Positions 1 through 10,886 of a stretch of 64,000 nt of DNA are shown piece by piece. How positions within the stretch are numbered: position 1 is the first letter of the stretch; every line of letters starts with the position of its first letter. A program made the translations under genes and the position numbers. Source of the stretch: Blastococcus sp. HT6-30 (lineage in GTDB: Bacteria > Actinomycetota > Actinomycetes > Mycobacteriales > Geodermatophilaceae). The DNA lies in the NCBI RefSeq assembly GCF_039729015.1, contig NZ_CP155792.1:2748001-2812000 (forward strand), in the 5' to 3' direction. The notes under the pieces are model-generated. The model ran no database searches. It was not told the origin of the DNA and saw only the letters and a program-made list of their open reading frames with translations.

Positions 1-623
1 CCACCGGAGACGACGATCGAGGCCTCGGTGAGCTCGGGGCGGTTGCTCTTCTGCTCCACGACGCGCTCGACGACCCGGACCTGCTTCGCGGCGTCGCTGA
101 TCGACACCGGCACGGGCTGCTCGGCGCCGGCGGCCGGAGCCGGCTCGGGGGTGACCGAGTTGCCCCGCAGGGTGTAGATCGGCGTGCCGACGGTGACCTG
201 CGAGTGGACGATCGTCGCGCCGGCGAACGCCGCCTGGGTGGCGGTGCCGTCGGGGGCGATCTCGGTGACGTCGGTCAGGAAGCCGCTGCCGGTCTTGATG
301 GCCAGGCGGGCGGCGATCTCCTTGCCCTCGGGCGAGGAGGGGATGACGACGGCGGCGGGCGACTTCTCGCTCACCAGCTGCGCCAGCACCTCGGCCTTGG
401 GGGCCACCAGGTAGGCGTCGACGTCCTCGGACTCGGCGACGTAGACGGTCGCGGCGCCGTACTCCGCGAGGGTGTCCTTCACGCCGGCGGCCGTGCCCGG
501 CGCGCCGAGCACGACGGCCGACGGCTCACCGAGCGCACGCGCCGCGGTCAGGGCTTCCAGGGTGGTCTTGCGGACTCCGCCGCCGGCCGGGTTGAGCTCG
601 GCCAGGACCAGGACCTCTGCCAT
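1..623 (-). CDS. etfA: Electron transfer flavoprotein alpha subunit, partial
   Basis: The first 207 or so residues of EtfA are present; the gene runs off the left edge of the window. EtfA/EtfB form the soluble FAD heterodimer that passes electrons from acyl-CoA dehydrogenases to the membrane quinone pool. The start MAEVLVLAEL and the following nucleotide-binding-like domain are typical, and the last visible residues (EASIVVSGG) are the beginning of the C-terminal FAD-binding domain, so the gene is cut, not broken. ATG at 621-623 is preceded by GGAAGAGGAGAA, a good ribosome site. It lies 33 bases behind etfB and is surely co-transcribed with it. Family assignment is firm. Confidence 0.95.
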   Translation of the reverse strand, partial: MAEVLVLAELNPAGGGVRKTTLEALTAARALGEPSAVVLGAPGTAAGVKDTLAEYGAATVYVAESEDVDAYLVAPKAEVLAQLVSEKSPAAVVIPSSPEGKEIAARLAIKTGSGFLTDVTEIAPDGTATQAAFAGATIVHSQVTVGTPIYTLRGNSVTPEPAPAAGAEQPVPVSISDAAKQVRVVERVVEQKSNRPELTEASIVVSG

Positions 624-656
624 GGGGTGTTCTCCTCTTCCTTCGATCCGGGCCGG

Positions 657-1436
657 TCAGACGATCTTCTGGCTGGCGAGGAAGTCGACGAACTTCTGCG
701 CGCCGTCGCCCTCGTCGGTCACCTTGACGCCCTCGCCCTTCGGCGGGCGGCCGGCGAAGTCGAGCACCTTGCTGGTGGCGCTGGCCAGACCCACGCTGCC
801 GGCGTCGAGGCCGAGGTCGGCCAGCGACTTGGTCTCCACCGGCTTCTTCTTGGCGGCCATGATCCCCTTGAAGGAGGGGTAGCGCGGCTCGTTGATCGTG
901 TCCCAGGTCGAGATGATCGCCGGGAGGGGCGCCTCGAGGGCCCAGAAGCCGCCGTCGGTCTGCCGCTCCACCTTCGCGGTGCCGCCGTCGATGGTGACCT
1001 TGCGGGCACCGGACAGCTGCGGGATGCCCAGCCGCTCGGACAGCAGCGCCGGCATCACGCTCATCTGGCTGTCGGTCGCCTCGGCGCCGCAGAGGACCAG
1101 GTCGTACTCGAGCTGCTGGAGGGCCGCGGCCAGGACGGCGCTGGTCTGCACGGCGTCGGAGCCGTGGATCGCCTCGTCGCTGACGTGGACGGCCTTGTCG
1201 GCGCCCATGGACAGCGCCTTGCGGATGGCGTCGGTGGCGGAGTCGGGGCCGACGGTCAGCACGGTGACCTCCCCGCCCTGCGCCTCCTTGATGGTGAGCG
1301 CCTCCTCGATGGCGTACTCGTCCATCTCGTTGATGACGTTGTCGGCGGACGCACGGGCGACGGTGTTGTCGGCCGGGTCCAGCTTGCGCTCACTTCCCGA
1401 GTCCGGGACCTGCTTGACTAGAACGACGATGTTCAT
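657..1436 (-). CDS. etfB: Electron transfer flavoprotein beta subunit
   Basis: A 259-residue EtfB, full length for the family, partner of the EtfA encoded just downstream. The N-terminus MNIVVLVKQVPD and the segment with CGAEATDSQMSVMPALLSE (about residues 146-164) are the EtfB hallmarks that bind AMP and shape the docking loop. ATG at 1436 has AGGAAGG at 1446-1452, nine bases upstream. In this window the ETF pair is the likely electron acceptor for acyl-CoA dehydrogenases that would work with the CoA-ester genes further right; no acyl-CoA dehydrogenase gene itself is visible here. Confidence 0.96.
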   Translation of the reverse strand: MNIVVLVKQVPDSGSERKLDPADNTVARASADNVINEMDEYAIEEALTIKEAQGGEVTVLTVGPDSATDAIRKALSMGADKAVHVSDEAIHGSDAVQTSAVLAAALQQLEYDLVLCGAEATDSQMSVMPALLSERLGIPQLSGARKVTIDGGTAKVERQTDGGFWALEAPLPAIISTWDTINEPRYPSFKGIMAAKKKPVETKSLADLGLDAGSVGLASATSKVLDFAGRPPKGEGVKVTDEGDGAQKFVDFLASQKIV

Positions 1437-1503
1437 CGCGCTGAACCTTCCTCAGGACGCGTTCAGGATGCGGGCACGGGGGCCCGCCTGGCTCCGATCA
1501 TGG

Positions 1504-1509
1504 AGGCTA
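1504..1509 (-). promoter_or_regulatory. Possible -10 box for etfBA
   Basis: On the minus strand TAGCCT fits the actinobacterial TANNNT -10 and would give a leader of about 60 bases before etfB. No convincing -35 hexamer is seen, so this is tentative. A GCGGGC/GCCCGC inverted repeat (1470-1487) lies inside that leader. Confidence 0.3.
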
Positions 1510-1553
1510 CTGCGGAGTAATGCCGCCGCGGCAGGAGGGGCCGGTGAGGCACA

Positions 1554-2675
1554 TCACGCCGACGGGTCCGGTGACACCGCCCACGTCCCGGTCGCCGCGA
1601 AACCCCGGAGGGTCTCGGTGTGCGGGGCGAGGTCGAGCCCCTGCGCGGCGACCCACTCGTCGGAGTAGTAGGTGCGGGCGTACCGCTCGCCGCCGTCGCA
1701 CAGCAGGGTGACCACGCTGCCCCGGCGGCCCTGCGCGACCATCTCCGCGACCAGGCCGAACGCGCCCCACAGGTTGGTGCCCGTGGACCCGCCCGCCCGG
1801 CGGCCGGTCGCCCGCTCCAGGTGCCGCATCGCCGCCAGCGACGCGGCGTCGGGCACCCCGATCATCCGGTCGACGATGGTCGGCACGAACGAGGGCTCCA
1901 CCCGGGGCCGTCCGATGCCCTCGATCCGCGAGGGCCTACCGGTGGTCCAGCCGGGGTCACCGGCCGTGTACCCGGGCAGGAACGCCGAGTTCTCCGGATC
2001 GACGACGGCGAGCCGGGTCCGGTGCCGCCGGTAGCGCAGGTACCGGCCGATGGTCGCGCTGGTGCCGCCGGTGCCGGCGCCGACCACCACCCACTCCGGC
2101 ACCGGGTGCCGCTCGGCGACGAGCTGCTCGAAGATCGACTCGGCGATGTTGTTGTTGCCCCGCCAGTCGGTCGCCCGCTCGGCGAAGGTGAACTGGTCGA
2201 GGTAGTGACCGCCGCACTCCGTGGCCAGCCGGCGGGCCTCCTCGTACATGTCGGGCGCGCGGTCGACGAAGTGGCACACGCCCCCGTGGAACTGGATCAG
2301 CGCGATCTTCTCCGGGCTGGTCGACCGCGGCATGACCGCGACGAACGACAGCCCCAGCATCCGGGCGAAGTACGCCTCGCTCACCGCCGTCGACCCGCTG
2401 GAGGCCTCCACGACGGTGCTCCCCTCGGTGATCTGCCCCGAGCACAGCCCGTAGAGGAACAGCGACCGGGCCAGCCGGTGCTTGAGGCTGCCGGTCGGGT
2501 GGGTCGACTCGTCCTTGAGGTAGAGGTCGACGCCCCACTCCGGGGGCAGCGGGTAGACCAGCAGGTGGGTGTCGGCGCTCCGGCGCGCGTCGGCCTCGAC
2601 GGCGGCGACCGCGCGGTCCACCCACGCCCGGCCGCCGGGGTCGGAGTGGTCGACGTCCATGCGGTGCCCGGTCAC
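1554..2675 (-). CDS. PLP-dependent cysteine synthase/desulfhydrase family protein (Cds1-like)
   Basis: A 373-residue fold-type II PLP enzyme. The PLP lysine is in HPTGSLKHR (K65 from the GTG start), the phosphate-binding glycine loop is [12 protein letters not shown], and [10 protein letters not shown] is the substrate-carboxylate loop. The sequence resembles mycobacterial Cds1 (Rv3684), a cysteine desulfhydrase, more than CysK or CysM; that is from family knowledge. GTG at 2675 overlaps the stop of the upstream ABC ATPase as GTGA, so it is the last cistron of the ABC operon. ATG at 2660 is an alternative start. The context suggests that a sulfur-containing or amino-acid-like solute is imported and then cleaved, but the substrate is not known. 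Confidence 0.85.
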   Translation of the reverse strand: MTGHRMDVDHSDPGGRAWVDRAVAAVEADARRSADTHLLVYPLPPEWGVDLYLKDESTHPTGSLKHRLARSLFLYGLCSGQITEGSTVVEASSGSTAVSEAYFARMLGLSFVAVMPRSTSPEKIALIQFHGGVCHFVDRAPDMYEEARRLATECGGHYLDQFTFAERATDWRGNNNIAESIFEQLVAERHPVPEWVVVGAGTGGTSATIGRYLRYRRHRTRLAVVDPENSAFLPGYTAGDPGWTTGRPSRIEGIGRPRVEPSFVPTIVDRMIGVPDAASLAAMRHLERATGRRAGGSTGTNLWGAFGLVAEMVAQGRRGSVVTLLCDGGERYARTYYSDEWVAAQGLDLAPHTETLRGFAATGTWAVSPDPSA

Positions 2676-3781
2676 GCGGGCTCGGCCGGCGCGACCAGCA
2701 CGGGCCGGTCGGCAGGGGTCACCGTGACGGCGGTCCCGGGGGTCAGCAGCTGGCTGTCGGCGCTGGCGACGTCGATGCGCACCTCCACGCCGTCGGGCAG
2801 CGCGACGAGCACGCGGGTGGATGCGCCGGAGAAGGTGCGGGTCACCACGCGCCCGGATCCCGCCGGGTCGGCGGAGACCAGCAGCGACTCCGGCCGCACC
2901 AGCGCGACCACCGGGCCGCCGGAGGGCGTGGCCCCGGTCACCGGGCGCCGGACGCCGAGCAGCTGCGCCTCGCCGCCGGTGAGGACCGCCGGCAGCCGGT
3001 TCATCGTGCCCACGAACTCGGCGACGAACGCCGTCGCCGGGCGCTCGTACAGCTCGTCGGGCGAAGCCACCTGCTCGAGCCGGCCGGCGCGCATCACGCC
3101 CACCCGGTCGGCGACCGAGAGCGCCTCGGCCTGGTCGTGGGTGACGAAGACGGTGGTGATGCCCAGCTCCAGCTGGATCCGGCGGATCTCCTCCCGCAGC
3201 TGCACGCGCACCTGCGCATCGAGCGCCGAGAGCGGCTCGTCCAGCAGCAGCACCTGCGGCGCGACGGCCAGCGCACGGGCCAGGGCGACCCGCTGCTGCT
3301 GGCCGCCGGACAGCTGGTGCGGGTACCGGTCGCCGCGGTCGCCGAGCCCGACGAGGTCCAGCAGCTCGGCCGCCCGGCCCGACCGCTCGGACCTCGCCCG
3401 GCGGCGCACCCGGAGGCCGAACGCGACGTTCTCGGCGACGGTCAGGTTGGGGAACAGGCTGTAGGCCTGGAACACCATGCCCATGTCGCGCTTGCTCGGC
3501 GGGGTCCCGGTGATGTCCCGCTCCCCCACCAGCACGCGGCCGCCGTCGGGGCGGTCGAAGCCGGCGATCGCCCGCAGCGCCGTGGTCTTCCCGCAGCCGG
3601 AGGGACCCAGCAGGGCCAGCAGCTCGCCCCCGGCGATGTCGAGGTCGAGGCCGTCGAGGGCCACCACCGAGCCGTAGCGTCGGGTCAGCCGCTCCAGCCG
3701 CACCGGCGTGCCGGGCCGTCCGCGCAGGTCCGCGGGGGCGCCGGGAGACCGGTCGGTGGTGGTCCCGGGCAGCGAGGTCAT
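2672..3781 (-). CDS. ABC importer ATPase, spermidine/putrescine/iron type
   Basis: A 369-residue nucleotide-binding subunit. Walker [11 protein letters not shown]-loop VFQAYSLFP, signature [15 protein letters not shown], Walker [12 protein letters not shown] and switch His in VTHDQAEAL are all intact. The last 120 or so residues form a TOBE-like regulatory domain (RPES motif), as in PotA, PhnT and FbpC. ATG at 3781 overlaps the stop of the preceding permease (ATGA). It powers the two permeases encoded upstream. The ATPase alone cannot separate polyamine, phosphonate, thiamine or ferric substrates. Confidence 0.93.
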   Translation of the reverse strand: MTSLPGTTTDRSPGAPADLRGRPGTPVRLERLTRRYGSVVALDGLDLDIAGGELLALLGPSGCGKTTALRAIAGFDRPDGGRVLVGERDITGTPPSKRDMGMVFQAYSLFPNLTVAENVAFGLRVRRRARSERSGRAAELLDLVGLGDRGDRYPHQLSGGQQQRVALARALAVAPQVLLLDEPLSALDAQVRVQLREEIRRIQLELGITTVFVTHDQAEALSVADRVGVMRAGRLEQVASPDELYERPATAFVAEFVGTMNRLPAVLTGGEAQLLGVRRPVTGATPSGGPVVALVRPESLLVSADPAGSGRVVTRTFSGASTRVLVALPDGVEVRIDVASADSQLLTPGTAVTVTPADRPVLVAPAEPA

Positions 3782-4662
3782 GCGGACTCCTTCGGGCCAC
3801 GCCGGCGGTCCAGCGCGGAGATCAGCAGCAGCAGCATCCAGGTCATCGCGAGGGAGAGCACCGACACCGCCACCGACAGCTGCGGCTGGGAGCCGGAGAT
3901 GCGCACGATCCAGGTGGGGAACGTCTCGAAGCCGAGGATGTTGGCGATCGTGAACTCGCCCAGCACGAGGGCGAGGGTGAGGAAGGCGGCGTTCAGCACC
4001 GACGTGCGCAGCACCGGGAGCACGACCGAGACCAGCACCCGGGGCCAGCTGGCGCCCAGGCTGCGCGCGGCCTCGGTGAGCGTGGGCAGGTCGGCGCCGC
4101 GGACGCCGGCGTCGAGCGCCCGGTAGACGAAGGGCAGCGCGAGCACGACGTAGACGAAGACCAGGATCCACGGCAGCGCGGGCTCCTGGAGGGCGAAGAA
4201 CGCCTCGGCCAGCGGGGTGCCGAGGAAGTGGTCCGGGGCCCAGGCCAGCACGCTGCGCACGCCGACGACCAACGCGATGGGCGGCAGCACCAGCGGCATC
4301 AAGGTGAGCAGCTCGACCGTCGTCCGCAGCCGGGGCAGCCGCAGGGTGACCAGCACGATCGTCGGCACCATGAGCAGCAGCGCGATGGCGACGGTGAGCC
4401 CGCCCAGCGCGAGGGAGCGGGTGAACGCCTCGGCGAAGCCGGGCGCCCCGGGGATCTCCGCGTAGTGCTCGGCGGTGAACCCGCCCTGGCCGCGGTCGCG
4501 CGCGGTGAACCAGACCGAGGCGGCGATCGGGACGAGGAAGTACAGGCCCAGCAGGGCGAGCACGGCGAGGCGCCAGGCACCGCTGCGGCGGCGTCCGGGC
4601 CGCCGCGGCTCCGGGGGCTCGACGCCCCCGGCGCCGGCGACGTTCTCCGCGAGCGCGGTCAT
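3778..4662 (-). CDS. ABC importer permease 2
   Basis: A 294-residue inner-membrane permease with six predicted transmembrane helices. The EAA-type loop that contacts the ATPase reads [20 protein letters not shown]. The first helix ([21 protein letters not shown]) follows a Pro/Arg-rich cytoplasmic N-tail. ATG at 4662 overlaps the stop of permease 1 as ATGA, and its own stop overlaps the ATPase start, so the subunits are translationally coupled. It is PotC-like within the operon order SBP-permease-permease-ATPase. Confidence 0.92.
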   Translation of the reverse strand: MTALAENVAGAGGVEPPEPRRPGRRRSGAWRLAVLALLGLYFLVPIAASVWFTARDRGQGGFTAEHYAEIPGAPGFAEAFTRSLALGGLTVAIALLLMVPTIVLVTLRLPRLRTTVELLTLMPLVLPPIALVVGVRSVLAWAPDHFLGTPLAEAFFALQEPALPWILVFVYVVLALPFVYRALDAGVRGADLPTLTEAARSLGASWPRVLVSVVLPVLRTSVLNAAFLTLALVLGEFTIANILGFETFPTWIVRISGSQPQLSVAVSVLSLAMTWMLLLLISALDRRRGPKESA

Positions 4663-5570
4663 GCCAGCCACCGCTGGGTTCGCCGCTGCACCCAGGCGTA
4701 GAAGATCATCACCAGGCCGACGACCACGACCATGCCGAGCGCGAGCGCCTTGCCGAGGCTCTCCGCCCCGACGACGACGTTGCTCGACAGCGCGTCGGCG
4801 ATCTGCAGGGTGACCAGCGGGACGCTGCTGCCGACCAGCGCCTTGGCGGTCGCGTACGCGGCGAAGGCCGAGGCGAACAGCAGCATCGTCGCGCCGAGCA
4901 CGGGGGGCGCCAGCACGGGACCCCCGACGTACCGCCAGTACTGCCAGCCGCTGGCGCCCAGGTTGTCCGCGGCCTCCCGCCACTGCGGCCGCAGGGCCTC
5001 CAGGGCCGGGATGATGATGAGCACCATCAGCGGGATCAGGAAGTACAGGTAGACCAGCGCCAGCCCGGTCATCGAGTACAGCGAGAACCCGCCCAGCCCG
5101 ATGCCGAAGGTGTCCTGGAGCAGCGCGGTGACCACGCCGGCGTTGCCGATGGTGGCCAGGAAGGCGAAGGCGAGCGGGATGCCGCCGAAGTTGGCCAGCA
5201 CCCCGGAGGCGGTGAGGACCAGACGGCGCAGCAGCCGGCCGCGGCGGGACCGCAGGATGGCCACGGCCAGCGCCAGGCCCAGGACGGCGCCGAGCACCGC
5301 GGTGATCAGCGACAGCTGGAGGCTGCCCAGGTAGGCCCGCCGGTAGGCGCCGTCGGTGACCGCGGTGATGGAGTCGGTCGACCACGTCTCCTCGAACGTC
5401 ACCGGATCGGTCGCCCGGAACGCCTCGACGGCGAGCACGCCGATGGGCAGCAGCAGGAAGACGGCGACGTAGAGCAGGAACGGGAGGGTCCCGAGGACGG
5501 TCAGCGCGCCACCGCGCCGGCCCCTGCGACGAGGGGCCGGCGCGGTGCGCTCCGGTGCGGTCGTACTCAG
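4659..5570 (-). CDS. ABC importer permease 1, predicted CTG start
   Basis: A 303-residue permease with about six membrane helices and the EAA loop EAADNLGASGWQYWRYVGGP, PotB-like. Between the stop of the binding-protein gene and the first helix (LTVLGTLPFLLYVAVFLLLP) there is no in-frame ATG, GTG or TTG. The only sensible initiator is CTG at 5568-5570, overlapping the upstream TGA as CTGA, with GGAG eight or so bases before it. The other junctions in this operon are also 4-base overlaps (ATGA, ATGA, GTGA). This start gives a normal short Arg-rich N-tail. An automatic caller would either truncate this protein or extend it far into the binding-protein gene. Confidence 0.85.
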   Translation of the reverse strand: MSTTAPERTAPAPRRRGRRGGALTVLGTLPFLLYVAVFLLLPIGVLAVEAFRATDPVTFEETWSTDSITAVTDGAYRRAYLGSLQLSLITAVLGAVLGLALAVAILRSRRGRLLRRLVLTASGVLANFGGIPLAFAFLATIGNAGVVTALLQDTFGIGLGGFSLYSMTGLALVYLYFLIPLMVLIIIPALEALRPQWREAADNLGASGWQYWRYVGGPVLAPPVLGATMLLFASAFAAYATAKALVGSSVPLVTLQIADALSSNVVVGAESLGKALALGMVVVVGLVMIFYAWVQRRTQRWLA

Positions 5571-6706
5571 CCGGAGATCTCCGCGTTCCAGCGCTCCGCC
5601 ACGACCTGCTGGGCGGCGCTCTCCTGCTCCTGGGTCGGGAAGTCGGCCGTGCCCTCGACCTCGGGCAGCGCCGACAGCGCGTCGGCGTCGGCCGTACCCG
5701 CCTCCTCCATCGCGGGCAGGCGGACCGGGCGGGCACCACCGTTGAGCCAGATGTTCTGGCCCTCGTCGCTGTAGAGGAACTCCTCCCAGAGCCGGGCGGC
5801 AGCCGGGTGCGGCGCGAACTTGCTGATCGCCTGGCTGTAGTAGCTGCCGAACAAGCCGTCGGTAGGCACGTTCACCTCCCACTCGACCCCCTCCTCGGCG
5901 AAGGTGTCGGTGAAGGACGCGTTGAGGTAGTCCCAGTCGATCGAGATCGGCGTCTCGCCGCTCTGGATGGTGGCCGGGGTGATCTCGACCGGGTTGAAGT
6001 TGCCGACGTCCTTGATCTGCTTGAAGAAGTCGACGCCCGGGCCGATGTCGTCGAGGCTGCCCCCGTTGGCCAGGGCGGCCGCCCAGACGCCCCCGAAGGC
6101 CGCGGCGGCCTGCGTGGGGTTGCCGTTGAGCGCGACCTGGCCGGCGTACTGCGGATCGAGCAGGTCGGCGAAGGTGGTCGGGCACTCGGCGACGACCGAG
6201 GCGTTGCACCCGATCGAGATGTAGCCACCGTAGTCGTTGACCCAGTGGCCGTCGGCGTCCTTCTGGTCCTCGGGGATGTCGGCCCAGGTCTGCACCTGGT
6301 ATGGCGCGAGCAGGTCCTGACCCTGCGCCTGACGGGCGAAGGCGGTGCCGAGGTCGAGGACGTCGGGCGCGCGGTCCTGGCCGCGCTGGCTGGTCACCGC
6401 GTTGAGCTCGTCCTGGCTGGACCCGTCGGGGCTGGCGCTGTTGATCTCGATGTCGTACTTCTCGCTGAAGGTCTCCAGCATCTCGCCGTAGTTGGCCCAG
6501 TCCGGCGGCAGCGCGATGACGTTGAGCTCACCCTCGGCCTGCGCGGCCTCGACGAGCGCGTCCATCCCGCCGCCTTCCTCCACCGAGGTGGCGGTGGCCC
6601 AGTCCGAGCCGCTCCCGCCGGAACCGCCGTCGTCCGAGCCGCAGGCGGTCAGGGTGAGTCCCGCCGTCACGACCGCGACCGCGGTCCGCAGGGTGCTTCG
6701 TCGCAC
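5567..6706 (-). CDS. ABC importer solute-binding lipoprotein
   Basis: A 379-residue extracellular binding protein of the PotD/FbpA/PhnS superfamily. The N-terminal signal VRRSTLRTAVAVVTAGLTLTAC ends in the lipobox LTAC, followed by a Gly/Ser linker, so it is a lipoprotein anchored outside the membrane. I chose GTG 6706 because GGAGG lies four bases upstream and it starts exactly at the signal peptide; a longer frame to 6838 adds only low-complexity sequence. It is the first gene of the coupled five-gene operon. The ligand cannot be read from sequence; polyamine, phosphonate or another small charged organic solute is possible. Confidence 0.9.
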   Translation of the reverse strand: MRRSTLRTAVAVVTAGLTLTACGSDDGGSGGSGSDWATATSVEEGGGMDALVEAAQAEGELNVIALPPDWANYGEMLETFSEKYDIEINSASPDGSSQDELNAVTSQRGQDRAPDVLDLGTAFARQAQGQDLLAPYQVQTWADIPEDQKDADGHWVNDYGGYISIGCNASVVAECPTTFADLLDPQYAGQVALNGNPTQAAAAFGGVWAAALANGGSLDDIGPGVDFFKQIKDVGNFNPVEITPATIQSGETPISIDWDYLNASFTDTFAEEGVEWEVNVPTDGLFGSYYSQAISKFAPHPAAARLWEEFLYSDEGQNIWLNGGARPVRLPAMEEAGTADADALSALPEVEGTADFPTQEQESAAQQVVAERWNAEISG

Positions 6707-6735
6707 GTGTCCTCCAGGTGTGGGGCCGCGCCCGC

Positions 6736-6756
6736 CCGGGGTCCGGTTGACCCCGG
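6736..6756. terminator. Hairpin between enoyl-CoA hydratase and ABC operon
   Basis: CCGGGGTC and GACCCCGG form a perfect 8-bp stem around a 5-base loop. It sits about 95 bases past the hydratase stop and 30 bases before the binding-protein start, so it could be a terminator for the former or a leader structure for the latter. Confidence 0.4.
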
Positions 6757-6811
6757 CCGTGCGGCCTCGGGGATTGTCGCCGACGCGGTAGGGCTCTGGC
6801 AGTGACGCGAG

Positions 6812-6831
6812 GCGACCGTTACGCGACCGTT
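6812..6831 (-). repeat. Tandem GCGACCGTT direct repeat, 11-base period
   Basis: Two copies of GCGACCGTT lie 11 bases apart (read on the minus strand: AACGGTCGC twice). Such helical-turn spacing is typical of OmpR/PhoP-family response-regulator boxes. It is 105-125 bases upstream of the ABC operon start. Confidence 0.35.
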
Positions 6832-6850
6832 GGGCCACGGACCGCCCGGT

Positions 6851-7636
6851 TCAGCGACCGGTGAAGGTGGCCTTGCCCGGCCCGTTCTCGAGGAACGACC
6901 GCATGCCGGTGTCCTGGTCCTCGGTGTCGAACAGCTCGGCGAACAGTCGGCTCTCCAGCGCCAGGCCCTCGTCGATCGGCAGGTCGAGCCCCTCGTCGAT
7001 CGCGCGCTTGGCCGCGGCCAGCGCGAGCGGCGGGCCGGCGGCGAGCTTGCGGGCCATCACCAGCGCCGTCCCGTACACCTCGGCGTCCGGGACGACGGCG
7101 TCGGCCAGGCCCATCTCCAGCGCCTCTTCCGCACCCACGTGCCGGCCGGTGAAGACGAGGTCCTTGGCCCGCGCCGGGCCGACCAGGCGGGCCAACCGCT
7201 GGGTGCCGCCCGCGCCGGGGATCACGCCGAGCAGGATCTCCGGTTGGCCGATCTTGGCGCCGGCGCCGAGGACCCGGAAATCGGCGCACAGCGCCAGCTC
7301 GTAGCCGCCACCGAGGGCGTAGCCGGTGACCGCGGCGATGACCGGCTTCGGGATGCGGGCGACGGCGCGGAAGGAGTCCTGCAGCTCCCGGCCCCAGGCG
7401 GTCATGCCCGCGCCGTCGAGCTGCGACATCGCCTTGATGTCGGCGCCGGCGGCGAAGACCCGCTCCCCGCCGTAGACGACGACGGCGCGCACGTCGTCGC
7501 GGCGGCCGGCCTCCGTCGCCGCGGCGCGGACCTCCATGTGCAGCTGCTCGTCGATGGCGTTCATCTTCGGCCGGTCGAGCCGGATCGTGCCGACTCCGTC
7601 CTCGACCTGCAGGGTCACGAACTCGGGCTCGGCCAT
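6851..7636 (-). CDS. Enoyl-CoA hydratase (crotonase)
   Basis: A 261-residue crotonase-fold enzyme, standard length. The oxyanion-hole motif is [10 protein letters not shown] and both catalytic glutamates are present: E113 in LGGGYELAL and E133 in GQPEILLG, followed by [10 protein letters not shown]. It should therefore hydrate trans-2-enoyl-CoA to 3-hydroxyacyl-CoA. It lies 65 bases downstream of the ABC-F/ModF-like ATPase gene on the same strand. Together with the thiolase and fused 3-hydroxyacyl-CoA dehydrogenase elsewhere in the window it could handle crotonyl-CoA formation. Confidence 0.94.
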   Translation of the reverse strand: MAEPEFVTLQVEDGVGTIRLDRPKMNAIDEQLHMEVRAAATEAGRRDDVRAVVVYGGERVFAAGADIKAMSQLDGAGMTAWGRELQDSFRAVARIPKPVIAAVTGYALGGGYELALCADFRVLGAGAKIGQPEILLGVIPGAGGTQRLARLVGPARAKDLVFTGRHVGAEEALEMGLADAVVPDAEVYGTALVMARKLAAGPPLALAAAKRAIDEGLDLPIDEGLALESRLFAELFDTEDQDTGMRSFLENGPGKATFTGR

Positions 7637-7701
7637 GTGCGGTTCCTCCAGGTGGCGGACGAGGTCGTCACAGGCACCCTAGCCAGCCGGTGCCGGCCCG
7701 C

Positions 7702-8517
7702 TCACCGGGCGCGGCGGGCGGTGTACCGGCCGTCGGTGCGGGTCAGCGACAGGCGGACGCCGAAGGTGTCCGACAGGTGCTCCGCGGTCAGCACGTCGTC
7801 GGCGGCCCCGGTGGCCACCACCTCGCCGTCGCGCAGCAGCAGCGCGTGGGTGTAGCCGGGCGGGATCTCCTCGACGTGGTGGGTGACGAGCACCTGGGCC
7901 GGCGCGTAGTGGTACCTCACGAGGTCCGACAGCCGGGCGACGAGGTCCTCCCGGCCGCCCAGGTCCAGGCCGGCACCGGGCTCGTCGAGCAGCAGCAGCT
8001 CCGGGTCGGGCATCAGGGCCCGGGCGATCTGGGCCCGCTTGCGCTCACCCTCGCTCAACGTGCCGAACGGACGGTGGGCGAACTGGGCGACGCCCCACTG
8101 CTCCATGAGCATCCCGGCCCGGGTCAGGTCGTGGACGTCGTAGCGCTCCCGCCACCGGCCCACGACGGCGTACCCGGCCGAGACGACGATGTCGCCGGTG
8201 CGCTCCGACGGCTCGATCCGCTGGGCGAGCGAGGCGCTGGTCAGGCCGATCCGCGGCCGCAGCTCGAAGACGTCGACCGCGCCGAGGGTCTCCCCCAGCA
8301 GCCGCACCTCCCCCCGGGTGGGGTGCATCTGGGCCGCCGCGAGCTGCATCAGCGTGGTCTTCCCCGCCCCGTTGGGTCCGAGCACGACCCAACGGTGGTC
8401 GGCCTCGACCGCCCAGTCGACGCCGCGGAGCAGGTGGTTCTGCCCCCGGACGACGTCGACACCGGTCATGCGGACGACCGCCCCCTCGGGGGCGCCAGGG
8501 TTCGACACGTCCCCCAT
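7702..8517 (-). CDS. Stand-alone ABC transporter ATP-binding protein
   Basis: A 271-residue single ATPase domain with Walker A GPNGAGKTT, signature LSEGERKRAQIARAL, Walker B LLLLDEPGAGLD and switch VTHHVEEI. The spacing and HHVEEIPPG segment resemble ModF/YlmA-type cytosolic ABC ATPases that have no cognate permease. No permease lies nearby. ATG 8517 is preceded by GGAAAGG. The gene is divergent from glgX with 63 bases between them and probably leads into the crotonase gene. Function is unknown. Confidence 0.88.
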   Translation of the reverse strand: MGDVSNPGAPEGAVVRMTGVDVVRGQNHLLRGVDWAVEADHRWVVLGPNGAGKTTLMQLAAAQMHPTRGEVRLLGETLGAVDVFELRPRIGLTSASLAQRIEPSERTGDIVVSAGYAVVGRWRERYDVHDLTRAGMLMEQWGVAQFAHRPFGTLSEGERKRAQIARALMPDPELLLLDEPGAGLDLGGREDLVARLSDLVRYHYAPAQVLVTHHVEEIPPGYTHALLLRDGEVVATGAADDVLTAEHLSDTFGVRLSLTRTDGRYTARRAR

Positions 8518-8580
8518 CCAACCAACCTTTCCCGCCGCCGGTGCGCCCGCTCCGGTCACGGAGACGGCACGATCACCCCG

Positions 8581-10731
<2,151 letters not shown>

Positions 10732-10827
10732 GACGGCGAGTGCGCAGTTGCTGCGGCCGACTCACGCGGACACGCCGCCGGCAGCGGCGACGACTGCCCA
10801 CTCGGCGAGCCGCTCGCGGTGCCCGGA

Positions 10828-10873
10828 CGCGCCAGAGCCCCGGTCCTGGCGGGCGGACCGGGGCTCTGGCGCG
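10828..10873. terminator. Strong bidirectional terminator
   Basis: Arms 10828-10845 and 10856-10873 are an 18-bp perfect inverted repeat with a 10-base loop. It lies between the ends of convergent glgX and the FHA gene and should stop transcription from both sides. Confidence 0.85.
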
Positions 10874-10886
10874 ACGCAGCTGCTGG

